From Marinomonas balearica (GTDB lineage Bacteria; Pseudomonadota; Gammaproteobacteria; Pseudomonadales; Marinomonadaceae): 64,000 nucleotides of DNA. This document shows, piece by piece, positions 9,389 through 18,579 of this stretch. The notes below the pieces were generated by a model. It saw nothing but the letters and a program-made list of their open reading frames with translations. It did no database searches and was not told where the DNA came from. Where the stretch lies: assembly GCF_004362145.1 (NCBI RefSeq), contig NZ_SNXC01000009.1, forward strand, positions 186,001 to 250,000, given 5' to 3'. Position numbers and translations under genes: made by a program. The number at the start of each line of letters is the position of its first letter. Position 1 is the stretch's first letter.

Positions 9389-11110
9389 CTAGCATTTCGC
9401 TTCATACTCTAAAAGGTTCTCTACTGCCTGATGTTGAGTTAAGAAAATGCTGCCAGATAAATGCTGAATGAACGAAGTCGACTTGAGCCTATCCATCACC
9501 GGCCCTTTGATCTCAGAAAGATGCATCTTTATTCCCGCTGATTGAAGTCGAGAGTGAATCATCTCGATGCTTTCCAGAGCGCTCGAATCAATCAAATTGA
9601 CAGCAGTACACATTAAAATGACGTGTTTGATCTCACCTTGATGAGCAACAAGGTAGTTAACTCTATCTTCTAAAACTCTGGCATTGGCGAAAAATAGGTT
9701 TTCATCTATCCGCACTGTAACAATAGAAGGGTGAGTCTCTACGTCGAAGCGTTCGATATTTCTGAAGTGTTCTGTCCCCGGAACCTTACCAACAACCGCA
9801 ATGTGGGGATGGCTGGTATGCCATAAAAATAATAAAATGGATAACCCTACGCCAGTCACAATACCGGCTTCAACACTCATCAAAAGCACCACAATAAACG
9901 TGGCCATCATAGACGCCGCATCGTGTTTCGAATAACCCCAAACAGATAGAAAATTCTTAATATCGATGAGCTGTACGACTGACACAATGATTGTCGCTGC
10001 AAGTACGGTATTTGGTAAGTAGTAAAACGCATCAGTAAGGTAGCTAAGTGTGAGCAAGATGAATAGAGCGGTAAAAATGCCGGTCATTGGTGTTCTTGCC
10101 CCCGCATCGAAGCTGACAACAGAGCGAGAAAAACCACCGGTTACGGGAAAGCCCGCGCTGATTGCCGAGCTGATATTTGCCGCTCCCAACCCAATGAGTT
10201 CCTGATTCGGGTTGATGCTTTGTCTTCGTTTAGCAGCAAAAGATTGTGCGACAGAGACCGATTCTACGAATCCCACAATACTGATAAGAACAATTGACGG
10301 AAGTAATTCTGAAAGCGTTTCAATATGCCATGATGGAAGAGACAGCGCGGGAAGCCCATTAGGTACAATCCCGACAACCTTTACATCATTTTCATAAAGC
10401 TCAAGGTACATGACAGACAGTGTCGCTAAAATAACAACCAGAACCGGAGAGGCCTTGCTAAGGAGTTGGCTAGAAGCTTGGGACAGGCCTAATTTTTGTA
10501 AGTATCTAGGCATGTATCTACGAAAGGTGACTAATGCCCCGATGGAAAAAATGCCTAATATTAGCGTTGCAGGGTTACTGTTGGGCAAGTTCTCATACAA
10601 GGCGTTCAACAGCTCTAATAAGTTGTGTCCTCCTGCGTTAATACCAAGAAGGTGTTTGAGTTGCCCGGCAGCGATAATGATAGCCGATGCACTTATAAAC
10701 CCTGAGATCACAGGGTGGCTGAGAAGGTTTGCTAAAAAGCCAAGCTTTAGGATTCCCATACCGAGTAAAAACAGCCCGGAAGTTCCCGCCAGAAGAATGA
10801 CTATCCCCGTGTATTCTGCCGTTCCCGGTGCAGCAAACTCCATCGCCGCAGCTCCCGTCATCATAGAGACTACCGCAACGGGACCGACAGCGAGCGTACG
10901 GCTAGAACCAAATAGCGCATAAGCAACAAGCGGTAAAATACTGGCGTACAAACCGACTTCTGGAGACAGTCCAGCAAGCATTGCATAGGCAAGGCTCTGT
11001 GGGATCAGCATCACAGTAACAATCACGCTGGCAATCAAATCCGCGTGAAAGTCGGATTTTTTATAGGTTTTAAGCCAATCTATGGCTGGGATATACCGAC
11101 TTATATTCAT
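9389..11110 (-). CDS. SulP-family anion permease with STAS domain
   Basis: This is a 573-residue SLC26/SulP transporter. The membrane domain (about residues 25-420, ten or more helices) begins with the family block VTVMLIPQSLAYAMLAGLSPEVGLYAS, and the C-terminal STAS domain (about 440-560) contains the LIDSSALE loop. SulP proteins move sulfate, bicarbonate, sulfite or other anions in symport. The gene starts 57 bases after the metallo-beta-lactamase-fold gene on the same strand, so the two probably form an operon. That pairing suggests a sulfur oxyanion as substrate, but bicarbonate transport cannot be excluded. Confidence 0.9.
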   Translation of the reverse strand: MNISRYIPAIDWLKTYKKSDFHADLIASVIVTVMLIPQSLAYAMLAGLSPEVGLYASILPLVAYALFGSSRTLAVGPVAVVSMMTGAAAMEFAAPGTAEYTGIVILLAGTSGLFLLGMGILKLGFLANLLSHPVISGFISASAIIIAAGQLKHLLGINAGGHNLLELLNALYENLPNSNPATLILGIFSIGALVTFRRYMPRYLQKLGLSQASSQLLSKASPVLVVILATLSVMYLELYENDVKVVGIVPNGLPALSLPSWHIETLSELLPSIVLISIVGFVESVSVAQSFAAKRRQSINPNQELIGLGAANISSAISAGFPVTGGFSRSVVSFDAGARTPMTGIFTALFILLTLSYLTDAFYYLPNTVLAATIIVSVVQLIDIKNFLSVWGYSKHDAASMMATFIVVLLMSVEAGIVTGVGLSILLFLWHTSHPHIAVVGKVPGTEHFRNIERFDVETHPSIVTVRIDENLFFANARVLEDRVNYLVAHQGEIKHVILMCTAVNLIDSSALESIEMIHSRLQSAGIKMHLSEIKGPVMDRLKSTSFIQHLSGSIFLTQHQAVENLLEYEAKC

Positions 11111-11167
11111 ATGCTGACTACTTTTATTAGGCTCTTTTGTTTGTCGCTTTTGTTAGCCACTTCGGTT

Positions 11168-12043
11168 TTAAACAGCGTTTAAAGGAATTTTTAGATAACG
11201 AACACCATTGCTCTCAGCTGGAGGCAACTGCCCCGCACGCATATTCACTTGCACAGAGGGAAGAATCAGTTTTGGCATATTGAGTGTTTTATCTTTTGCA
11301 GTACGCATTTCACAAAATTCATGTTCGCTTATACCGCTGTGAATGTGCGTATTGGCGTTTTTTTGCTCAGCAACACTGGTTTCCCATTGATAGTCGTCAC
11401 GACCGGGCGCTTTGTAATCGTGACACATGAAGAGCTTTGTCGTGTCAGGAAGCGAAAAAATGCGCTGAATTGAGTGATAAAGAGTGCTTGCATCTCCTCC
11501 CGGAAAATCACACCGGGCTGTGCCGTAATCCGGCATAAACAATGTATCGCCGACAAAGGCAGAACCCCCAATGTGATACGTGACGCAAGCGGGTGTATGG
11601 CCCGGTGTGTGCAGAACCTCAATGGAAAGCGATCCCAATGGAAGCTGTTCAGCGTCGGATACTAGAATGTCGAATTGTGAACCGTCTCTGGCGAAATCTG
11701 GTTCTGCATTAAACAGGCTGCCAAACGTTTCTTGAATGGTGGTGATGTGTGAGCCTATTACGATCTGACCACCTAATTTCTCTTTGATATAGGGCGCAGC
11801 GGATAAGTGGTCGGCGTGTACGTGAGTTTCGAGTATCCAATTAAGGGTTAATTGGTTTGTCTGGATGTAATCAATGACTAAATCTGCGGAGGCGAAAGAG
11901 GTTCGTCCAGAGGCACAATCGTAATCTAATACGGAATCTACAATGGCACACGCTGACGAGTTTGGGTCTGTTACCACGTAAGAGACGGTATAAGTGGCTT
12001 CATCAAAGAACGCTTTCACTGAGGGTTGGCTGATATGAGACAT
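11168..12043 (-). CDS. Metallo-beta-lactamase-fold hydrolase, ETHE1/BLH persulfide-dioxygenase-like
   Basis: This 291-residue cytoplasmic protein carries the metal-binding motif HVHADHLS (about residues 74-81), a second His in HTPGHTPA, the bridging Asp in FVGDTLF and a third His in FMCHDY. The GRDDYQWETSVAEQK stretch is typical of the ETHE1/BLH (beta-lactamase-like hydrolase) group linked to sulfide oxidation. Such enzymes oxidise glutathione persulfide to sulfite, or act in BigR-regulated sulfide detoxification. GAAGG precedes the ATG. The downstream SulP permease could export the sulfite formed. No BigR-type regulator is adjacent. Confidence 0.85.
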   Translation of the reverse strand: MSHISQPSVKAFFDEATYTVSYVVTDPNSSACAIVDSVLDYDCASGRTSFASADLVIDYIQTNQLTLNWILETHVHADHLSAAPYIKEKLGGQIVIGSHITTIQETFGSLFNAEPDFARDGSQFDILVSDAEQLPLGSLSIEVLHTPGHTPACVTYHIGGSAFVGDTLFMPDYGTARCDFPGGDASTLYHSIQRIFSLPDTTKLFMCHDYKAPGRDDYQWETSVAEQKNANTHIHSGISEHEFCEMRTAKDKTLNMPKLILPSVQVNMRAGQLPPAESNGVRYLKIPLNAV

Positions 12044-12319
12044 GTTACCTTCAATATGGTTATAAAGTTATTTCTAAAAAGAATAAGTGAAAAGTCTATA
12101 TTAGTAAATACTGATCTAATTCATATATCTTATTAAAATTTGTGAGTTGGCTACTATTTGGTTATATGGCGACACAACGTCACGCGTAAACTCGGTTTTG
12201 AAACGTATTCTGTTTGTATTTTTCGTCAAACATAGGATTCAGCTCGGACGAGAAAGCGAATTTTGTTAAGATGAGAGCGTTCTACAAACGCAAAGAAAAC
12301 TGGAAGGTAGGAAGGCAAC

Positions 12320-14350
12320 GTGACTCAACAATTTGAAGTAGTATCTGCGTATCAGCCCGCTGGTGACCAGCCAACAGCCATTGAGAAATTGACTCAGGGA
12401 ATTGATGCAGGTTTGGCACATCAGACATTGTTGGGTGTAACGGGATCAGGTAAAACCTTTACTGTGGCGAATGTTATTGCGAAAGCAAACCGCCCGACCA
12501 TTGTTATGGCGCATAACAAGACATTGGCAGCGCAATTGTATGGTGAGTTTAAAGAATTTTTCCCAAACAATGCCGTTGAATATTTTGTTTCTTACTATGA
12601 TTACTACCAGCCAGAAGCCTACGTCGCGGCGTCGGATACCTTCATAGAAAAAGACGCTTCTGTAAACGAACATATTGAACAGATGCGATTGTCTGCAACA
12701 AAAGCTCTGCTTGAGCGTGAAGACGTAATTATCGTCGCGACGGTCTCCGCTATTTATGGTTTGGGCGATCCTCAATCGTACCTGAAAATGATGCTTCACC
12801 TTGATCGTGGAGATCGAATTGACCAGCGCGCCGTATTGCGACGTTTGGCTGAGCTACAATACTCCCGAAATGATTTGGTGTTTGAACGCGGTAATTTTAG
12901 AGTGCGTGGGGATGTGATTGATGTCTTCCCAGCAGATTCTGAAGACACGGCATTTCGCATAGAGTTATTTGACGACGAGGTTGATAATTTGTCTATTATT
13001 GACCCATTAACTAACAAAACCATTCGCAAAGTCCCCCGCATTACCATTTATCCGAAAACGCACTATGTAACCCCTCGCGAAACCATCGTCGAAGCGATCG
13101 AAAAAGTGAAGCTTGAGCTGGATCAGCGTTTAGAACAACTGAAATCATTGAATAAATTGGTGGAACTTCAGCGATTAGAGCAGCGAACAAACTATGATCT
13201 AGAGATGATGCAAGAGCTAGGCTACTGCTCAGGCATCGAAAACTACTCTCGATATTTGTCAGGGCGACCAGAAGGCTCACCGCCGCCAACGTTATTTGAC
13301 TACTTACCCGCCAACGCATTACTGGTGATCGACGAATCTCACGTTACGGTTCCTCAAATCGGCGCAATGTACAAAGGTGATAGGTCACGAAAAGAAAACC
13401 TAGTCGAATACGGTTTCCGTCTACCGTCTGCGTTGGATAATCGCCCGATGCGCTTCGAAGAGTGGGAATCAATAAAACCGCAAACGATCTTTGTTTCCGC
13501 AACACCGGGTAAATACGAAGCAGAGCATCAAGATTGGGTCGTAGAACAGATTGTTCGACCGACCGGATTGATTGACCCAGAAGTGGAAATTCGCCCCGTT
13601 GCAACGCAGGTAGATGATCTTCTCTCAGAGATTAACCTTCGTTTGCCGAAAGGCGAACGCGTGCTGGTTACCACGCTGACAAAACGCATGGCCGAAGATT
13701 TAACCGATTACCTCTACGAACACGGCATTCGAGTTAGATATCTTCATTCCGATATCGATACCGTCGAACGGGTCGAGATCATTCGAGATCTTCGTCTTGG
13801 GGAGTTTGATGTGCTGGTGGGGATCAACTTGCTGCGAGAAGGTCTCGATATTCCAGAAGTTAGCTTGGTGAGCATTCTTGATGCAGACAAAGAAGGTTTC
13901 TTACGCTCAGATCGTTCATTGATTCAAACCATCGGTCGTGCCGCGCGAAATGTGAACGGTAAAGCGATACTTTATGCCGATAGAATTACTGGTTCTATGC
14001 GTCGTGCCATTGATGAAACTGACCGTCGCCGTGAAAAGCAACAAGCCCATAATGAAGAACATGGCATTGTACCGAAAGGCATTTCCAAATCGGTAGAAGA
14101 CATAATGGAAGGCGCTTATAATCCGGGCGCAGGCAAAGGTCGAGGCAAACAAACGCGTAAAGTGTCTGAAGCATCTAAAGATTACAAAGTCGAGAACATG
14201 GACGATGTAGCAGAAGTGCGCAAAGCCATCATCAAATTGCAAAAAGACATGATGGAAGCCTCAGAAAACCTACAATTTGAGCTTGCTGCTGGCTACCGCG
14301 ACCAAATCCGAATCTTACAGAAAAAGCTGAAAGAAGTAGGCGAATTTTAG
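12320..14350 (+). CDS. uvrB: UvrABC excision nuclease subunit B
   Basis: UvrB is the damage-verifying helicase-like subunit of nucleotide excision repair. The 676-residue protein has Walker A GVTGSGKT (residues 39-46), the damage-probing beta-hairpin segment [11 protein letters not shown], the motif II DESHVT, helicase motifs [16 protein letters not shown] and QTIGRAARN, and a C-terminal UVR domain that binds UvrC. The start is GTG with GGAAGG upstream. No canonical CTGT-N8-ACAG LexA box was seen in the 276-base upstream gap, so SOS control is not evident. Confidence 0.97.
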   Translation: MTQQFEVVSAYQPAGDQPTAIEKLTQGIDAGLAHQTLLGVTGSGKTFTVANVIAKANRPTIVMAHNKTLAAQLYGEFKEFFPNNAVEYFVSYYDYYQPEAYVAASDTFIEKDASVNEHIEQMRLSATKALLEREDVIIVATVSAIYGLGDPQSYLKMMLHLDRGDRIDQRAVLRRLAELQYSRNDLVFERGNFRVRGDVIDVFPADSEDTAFRIELFDDEVDNLSIIDPLTNKTIRKVPRITIYPKTHYVTPRETIVEAIEKVKLELDQRLEQLKSLNKLVELQRLEQRTNYDLEMMQELGYCSGIENYSRYLSGRPEGSPPPTLFDYLPANALLVIDESHVTVPQIGAMYKGDRSRKENLVEYGFRLPSALDNRPMRFEEWESIKPQTIFVSATPGKYEAEHQDWVVEQIVRPTGLIDPEVEIRPVATQVDDLLSEINLRLPKGERVLVTTLTKRMAEDLTDYLYEHGIRVRYLHSDIDTVERVEIIRDLRLGEFDVLVGINLLREGLDIPEVSLVSILDADKEGFLRSDRSLIQTIGRAARNVNGKAILYADRITGSMRRAIDETDRRREKQQAHNEEHGIVPKGISKSVEDIMEGAYNPGAGKGRGKQTRKVSEASKDYKVENMDDVAEVRKAIIKLQKDMMEASENLQFELAAGYRDQIRILQKKLKEVGEF

Positions 14351-14360
14351 AGGGTAAAAA

Positions 14361-14546
14361 ATGTCACTGACATTACGAAATCGAAATATCATCCGCGTGA
14401 TTGATGGCGATGTCATCGTAAACTGCACCATCATCAAAATGTGCTTTGATTACGTTGTTGTCGTGTTTAGAGAAAACGAATACAAAGTACCCTATGACAA
14501 AATAGACGAAGTCATAGGGCACGAACTGTTAGTACCGGTGAGCTAA
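14361..14546 (+). CDS. Small conserved-looking protein downstream of uvrB, unknown function
   Basis: A 61-residue product begins 10 bases after the uvrB stop, with GAGGG suitably placed before the ATG, so it is probably translated from the uvrB transcript. It is predicted to be mostly beta-strand (alternating hydrophobic VIVNCTIIKMCFDYVVVVF, then EYKVPYDKIDEVIG), without signal peptide or membrane helix. The pattern resembles a small Sm-like or OB-like beta barrel, but no family is recognised. It could also be fortuitous. The good ribosome site and tight spacing favour a real gene. Confidence 0.6.
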   Translation: MSLTLRNRNIIRVIDGDVIVNCTIIKMCFDYVVVVFRENEYKVPYDKIDEVIGHELLVPVS

Positions 14547-14666
14547 AAATCGTTGAGCGGCTAATGTCGAAAATGTAAATAAATACGCGAGAATGAAAAG
14601 TCTACGCAAAGTCGATAACGACGAACCGTAGGTGGTGGCATACTGAGTGTTATCACAACCTTAAGT

Positions 14667-14957
14667 ATGAATATTATGAACCGAATCTTTTTATTAGCTT
14701 CCCTCATCCTTTCGTTTTCGACGTTTGCACAAGACCGCCCAGAACCGCCAACTGGAGGAATGGGGGGGCAACCACCAAGCTTTTCAGACTTTGATCAAAA
14801 CGGTGATGGCTACATTTCCTTAGATGAAACACGCGGACCGATGCAAGACGATTTTAATGAAATTGATGCAAACAGCGACAGACTTTTGACGGAAACTGAG
14901 ATCGATCTTTTTATGAAGAACCGTCGCCCACCACAACCACCGCGTGATTCAAATTAG
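14667..14957 (+). CDS. Secreted EF-hand calcium-binding protein
   Basis: This is a 96-residue exported protein with a signal peptide to about residue 22 (cleavage after STFA). A Gly/Pro-rich spacer is followed by two EF-hand loops: DQNGDGYISLDE (canonical, Asp at 1, 3 and 5, Glu at 12) and DANSDRLLTETE. The tail is proline-rich (RRPPQPPRDSN). Small periplasmic EF-hand proteins bind calcium, but their roles are mostly unknown. An internal ATG at 14676 is an equally good start. It has no operon partner. Confidence 0.75.
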   Translation: MNIMNRIFLLASLILSFSTFAQDRPEPPTGGMGGQPPSFSDFDQNGDGYISLDETRGPMQDDFNEIDANSDRLLTETEIDLFMKNRRPPQPPRDSN

Positions 14958-15013
14958 AGAAAAGCAGAGGTAATAAAATTTTCATAAAACCTTAAAAATT
15001 ATTAGGTTAGTGC

Positions 15014-15041
15014 TTGCCAATACAATTCCTCTGCGTATAAT
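15014..15041 (+). promoter_or_regulatory. Sigma-70 promoter of tRNA-Val
   Basis: TTGCCA (15014-15019) and a consensus TATAAT (15036-15041) are separated by 16 bases. The expected transcription start lies about 8 bases before the tRNA. Confidence 0.8.
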
Positions 15042-15055
15042 AACCACCAATTCGT

Positions 15056-15132
<77 letters not shown>

Positions 15133-15165
15133 ACGAATTCTACTCACTTCCTAAGTGAGTCACGA

Positions 15166-15191
15166 AAGCCGAACCCAGTGTTCGGCTTTTT
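15166..15191 (+). terminator. Intrinsic terminator of tRNA-Val
   Basis: A 9-base stem (AAGCCGAAC and its complement) with a 5-base loop is followed by a T-run, 34 bases after the tRNA. Confidence 0.9.
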
Positions 15192-15192
15192 T

Positions 15193-15648
15193 GTGCCTGA
15201 AATTTATGTCACATCCGTTTTACAGATTACCTTCCAGTGCCTCCCACTTCTTAAGGTTAAAGCTCTCGCGATTTCCTGACTTCCACCCGCTACTGAGCCT
15301 AGGGCTAGGGTAGGATTAGAGGCTCGTTCGAACAAAAAAAACTATCAATAGATAGTTTAGATAGTAAGAAGATAATACGACTAAGATCTGACTAATCGGT
15401 ATTCTGCGGCGTAACCAAAGGACTTAAAGAGCAACCGCGACCAGGTGAAAGGTTCTCAAGGATTAGGTTTGCCAATCATTTATTATCTGGGTAAAACTAA
15501 AACGTTCAAAAAAGAGGCTTCTTAGTTGTATCTAAGGACGAGGCCACTCGAAAACACACCGCAAACACATAGGAGGTCGTATTCTTAAAAGATCAAACCC
15601 CCTATATAAATTGCGGCAGTTTAATAAGTGCTGCACGGAGCTTATGTG
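15193..15648. other. Gene-free stretch downstream of tRNA-Val
   Basis: No convincing reading frame was seen. It contains a small hairpin (AAACTATC, loop AATA, GATAGTTT at 15339-15358) and, near its right end, a sequence related to one at 17655-17682. It looks like decayed accessory DNA at the left edge of the peroxiredoxin/TetR patch. Confidence 0.5.
15556..15582 (+). repeat. Left copy of an imperfect direct repeat
   Basis: ACACCGCA is followed 8 bases later by GGAGGTCG. The same two octamers occur in the same order and orientation, 9 bases apart, at 17655-17682, bracketing the peroxiredoxin/TetR genes. They may be remnants of one mobile element's ends. Confidence 0.4.
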
Positions 15649-16023
15649 TTATCCCTTGTAAGAAAAATAATTGCGCACTGATTGAGTAAACGTCAGTCCC
15701 AAACTGACGATAGAAATGACGATACCTATAGGTGCTGGTATAAAAATGGAAAGGATCAGATCGGCCGCAATTACCGACCGCATTCCGACCATCTGTCGTT
15801 TTAGGATGAAAAGTATCATTACCGCGAATAACGCAAGATATCCAAAGGCTGCATAAAGCATTGTCATCGCCGCTGAATCACCCGCAAGCTCACCAGCAGT
15901 GAAGCCAAAATACTTGAAAGCGGTAAAGAAACCGAACGTGATTAAAATTTTCAGCGCGTTTAGGATGAAAATGATGCGAAGCTTTATGGGCTTTTTAGCG
16001 CCTGTTGCTGTTGTAATAGTCAT
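15649..16023 (-). CDS. Small integral membrane protein coupled to the peroxiredoxin
   Basis: This 124-residue protein is predicted to span the membrane four times (helices near 17-37, 52-72, 84-104 and 100-118, the last two tightly packed). There are no recognised catalytic residues and the family is not identified. Its ATG overlaps the TAA of the upstream peroxiredoxin gene (TAATG), implying translational coupling and a shared function. It may form a membrane partner for the peroxiredoxin or move a substrate for it. That is inference from context only. Confidence 0.7.
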   Translation of the reverse strand: MTITTATGAKKPIKLRIIFILNALKILITFGFFTAFKYFGFTAGELAGDSAAMTMLYAAFGYLALFAVMILFILKRQMVGMRSVIAADLILSIFIPAPIGIVISIVSLGLTFTQSVRNYFSYKG

Positions 16024-16871
16024 TAAACTGTCTCCTGTAAGTTCGTAATATTGTCGTCTTTGAATTCGGATCTAATGGTGCCCATAATGCGATCAACGCT
16101 GCTGCGTACTCGGATATCATCCGACTGATCAATCCAACGAATTATGCCGTTTTCGTCTATGAGCAAGGTGGTGGGTATGGCCATTGCTTCAAACTTAATT
16201 GGCGCGAAACCAAGGGCAACGCCGCCCAGAGTTGAAGTTGGGTTTTTTGTTTGTCCAAGTGTTTTATGATGTTCGGCACCATAAGACCGGATTACTTCAA
16301 GTTGAGGGTCTGATAGAAGGGTAACGTCTAGCCCATCGCGGATTTTATGAACGTTAGCTTCTTGTGGTGTGTCTTTGCTTAATGCATAGACGGAAATGTT
16401 GAAACGCTCTAAGTTAGGGGCCATCTTATTAAACGCAGCCAGCTCGGCAACGCAATAGGGACACCACCCACCGCGATAAAATTTAAGAAGAACTCTGCGG
16501 CCGTGAAACTCGTCGCTACTAAAGTGTTGTCCGGCACTTGTTGTCGAAGTAAATGGCTGTATTTTGTCGCCGACCTTTACTTTGAGGTCTCCCAAAGGGA
16601 TTTTGCGCTGCGAAAGGAAGAACAGAATAAGTGAGCCAAAAGCTATTGAAAAACCTGCTGGTAAATACACTGCCAAACTCGCGCTTCCAACCCCCGTTGC
16701 ACCTAAGAAAATCCCCATAACTGATGATGAAACACCAAGCACAAGTCGAGCAGTAAGTCCGGTAACGGATTTAGGTACTGTTCCACGTGGAATTGTTCGG
16801 AAATACAGAACAATCGTTGCGAAGGTGAAAACGAAGCCAAATAAGGAGAGCGATAAGGCAATTAAATTCAT
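16023..16871 (-). CDS. Membrane-anchored peroxiredoxin (AhpC/TSA family)
   Basis: This 282-residue protein has three predicted N-terminal membrane helices (about 3-23, 40-60 and 68-87) and a C-terminal thioredoxin-fold AhpC/TSA domain. The domain holds a CPYC motif (Cys137 and Cys140, within FYRGGWCPYC) and the PTTLLIDENGIIRWI strand typical of peroxiredoxin-like proteins. The start at 16871 is supported by AGGA 8 bases upstream; an alternative TTG at 16889 is not. The domain arrangement suggests thiol-peroxide reduction at the membrane surface. It heads an operon divergent from a TetR regulator, with the shared operator region between. Confidence 0.82.
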   Translation of the reverse strand: MNLIALSLSLFGFVFTFATIVLYFRTIPRGTVPKSVTGLTARLVLGVSSSVMGIFLGATGVGSASLAVYLPAGFSIAFGSLILFFLSQRKIPLGDLKVKVGDKIQPFTSTTSAGQHFSSDEFHGRRVLLKFYRGGWCPYCVAELAAFNKMAPNLERFNISVYALSKDTPQEANVHKIRDGLDVTLLSDPQLEVIRSYGAEHHKTLGQTKNPTSTLGGVALGFAPIKFEAMAIPTTLLIDENGIIRWIDQSDDIRVRSSVDRIMGTIRSEFKDDNITNLQETV

Positions 16872-16925
16872 TTTACATATCCTGTACAATTAAAGTTAAT
16901 GAATGTTTGCTCTGAAAAGAACATA

Positions 16926-16967
16926 CTATCCAGTCGGATAGATTTGTAATTCTATCCGACTGGATAG
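16926..16967. promoter_or_regulatory. Doubled palindromic operator between peroxiredoxin and TetR genes
   Basis: A perfect 17-base inverted repeat (CTATCCAGTCGGATAGA at 16926-16942 and its complement at 16951-16967) is separated by 8 bases. Each arm is itself a dyad: CTATCC and GGATAG around a 4-base core. Two TetR-type sites therefore sit 26 bases apart in the divergent intergenic region, 19 bases before the TetR start codon. Autoregulation and control of the peroxiredoxin operon are likely. Confidence 0.8.
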
Positions 16968-16986
16968 ATTAATCAAGAGGAATTTT

Positions 16987-17583
16987 ATGTCGCGCAAAAG
17001 AAATACAGATCATGAAACGGCAATAATCGCTTCCAAGCGCCTTTTTTGGCAGCGAGGATATGCTGCTACTAGTACCCGTGAAATTGAGGAAAAGACGGGC
17101 TTGACACGCTTCACCATTCAAAAGACTTATGGCGGTAAGCGCGGCCTTTTCTTAGATACCTTAGATAATTATCTAGAAAATGCCGAAACTCATATTTTAA
17201 GGGATGCTGAAACTGGAGATCTAGAAGACCTAGCATGTTGGTTTGAGCGACTTGCGAGCAATGACCAGATACCACGCATCGATGAAATGGGTTGTTTAGT
17301 ATTGAATTCGATAGACGAATTTGAGCGTGAAGACAGCGAAGTCAACGAGCGAATAGAGCGCTATTTTAAATTTATAGAAAAACGGTTTGTAAACATTCTT
17401 AGCACTGCTGTCGCAGCTAAGAACGCACAGCCTAATCTCGACATTCAGTCATTGGCTGTTGTATTAATTGACCTTTTGCTTGGCGTGCAAATGGTGTTTA
17501 GAGCACGAACAGAAGATTCTTTTGCGCGTTCACATGCCCGCGCTGCTGCAACATTGATTCGTAGCTGGAAAATCGCTGATTAG
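16987..17583 (+). CDS. TetR-family transcriptional regulator
   Basis: This is a 198-residue repressor. The N-terminal helix-turn-helix (about residues 10-55) reads ASKRLFWQRGYAATSTREIEEKTGLTRFTIQKTYGGKRGLF, the standard TetR DNA-binding block. The C-terminal part is a helical ligand domain with no recognised ligand class. AAGAGGAA lies upstream of the ATG. It is divergent from the membrane peroxiredoxin operon, with a conspicuous doubled palindrome in between, so it most probably represses that operon and itself until an oxidant or electrophile is sensed. Confidence 0.9.
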   Translation: MSRKRNTDHETAIIASKRLFWQRGYAATSTREIEEKTGLTRFTIQKTYGGKRGLFLDTLDNYLENAETHILRDAETGDLEDLACWFERLASNDQIPRIDEMGCLVLNSIDEFEREDSEVNERIERYFKFIEKRFVNILSTAVAAKNAQPNLDIQSLAVVLIDLLLGVQMVFRARTEDSFARSHARAAATLIRSWKIAD

Positions 17584-17901
17584 AAATTTAATTTACGGGT
17601 TTAATGACAAGGGCTCTTAAGGGTTAGACCCGCGTTAATATTGGACAATCAACAACACCGCACAGACACAGGGAGGTCGCATCATGGAAAAAGTCCCTGA
17701 CATAAAAACCAATAAAGAAGAAAAACCGCGTTAACCCAAAATCAATTATGTTTTTTGGGGACGCACTGTTGTTTTTACACAATGTTGCCATAAAGGTATA
17801 TCTAAAATCTAAAGTAGTATTAAAAAGCATTTTTGCTTTGTCTTTTAGCGCTGCCAGTGCAAAGTTGTTGTTGTCAAACCTAAAAAAGTAGAAAGTAATT
17901 A
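17584..17901. other. Gene-free stretch between tetR and the IS remnant
   Basis: No credible complete gene was seen. It holds the right copy of the imperfect repeat and, at about 17830-17890, a short frame that reads like an export signal (FALSFSAASA) but has no start codon and stops at the IS border. It may be a fragment of a disrupted gene. Confidence 0.4.
17655..17682 (+). repeat. Right copy of an imperfect direct repeat
   Basis: ACACCGCA is followed 9 bases later by GGAGGTCG, matching the arrangement at 15556-15582. The two copies flank the peroxiredoxin/TetR module in direct orientation. Confidence 0.4.
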
Positions 17902-17920
17902 GGGAACCTGCGAGTAAGTC
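17902..17920 (+). repeat. Left terminal inverted repeat of the IS5-family remnant
   Basis: GGGAACCTGCGAGTAAGTC matches the complement of the right end at 17 of 19 positions, including an unbroken 12-base outer match. Confidence 0.8.
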
Positions 17921-17973
17921 GGCAACATGAGACTATCTCACCGACTTAAGCCGACTAAGATTCCCAATCAACC

Positions 17974-18472
17974 ATGAACCAACTCTCCTTCGCAGATACC
18001 GAATTTGCCAGCAAACGCCGTAAAACCCGCAAAGAGCTTTTTCTGGGTCGAATGGATGAGTTGATTCCATGGAAAAAACTCGAAGTTCAAATTGAGCCCT
18101 TTTACCTGAAAGCAGGTAACGGGCGACGAGTCAATTGTGTCAGCCGACTTAGGCTACCGTGGTGTAGAAAAACGAGAGGAAACTAAAGGAAAGAAGCTGG
18201 GTTGGTTGATTGCTGAAATGCCCAGTAAAATGCGAGCTTGGAAGAAACGTCCTCGTATAAATAAGAACCCCATCCGAATAGAGTATTTAAAGGCCAGTAT
18301 TAGAGCCAAAGTCGAGCACCCGTTTAGAATACTAAAATGCCAGTTTGGCTTCCGAAAAGTAGTCTACAAAGGCTTGTCGAAGAATGACAATAAACTTGCT
18401 GTCTTATTTGCGCTTGGAAACTTACTGCGAGTCGACCAAATGATACGATCTGCACGGGGGGAGTCTGTCTAG
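17974..18472 (+). pseudogene. IS5-family transposase, central part deleted and frame lost
   Basis: The N-terminal frame (17974 to about 18130) encodes the IS5-type opening [11 protein letters not shown] through [12 protein letters not shown]. The C-terminal frame (from about 18137 to 18472) resumes in a different register with [34 protein letters not shown] and YKGLSKN, the conserved transposase end. From the known organisation of the family, roughly 170 central residues, including most of the catalytic DDE core, are missing at a junction near 18130-18140. The product cannot be active. Confidence 0.88.
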
Positions 18473-18579
18473 CCTCCCAAAAAATGGGAGTAACAATCCC
18501 AAAATGGTGTTAAAAGCGCTCGAAATTTATGTTTATAGAGCGCAAATGCAAAACTTCAACGCTGAGCGACTAATAGACT

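Noticed and set aside
12200..12319. LexA box upstream of uvrB
   Set aside because: A CTGT occurs at about 12211, but the 8-base-spaced ACAG partner is missing.
17830..17892. Signal-peptide-like fragment to the left of the IS remnant
   Set aside because: The frame reads FALSFSAASA but has no start codon and only about 20 codons remain before a stop. It is too short to call a gene or a defined pseudogene.
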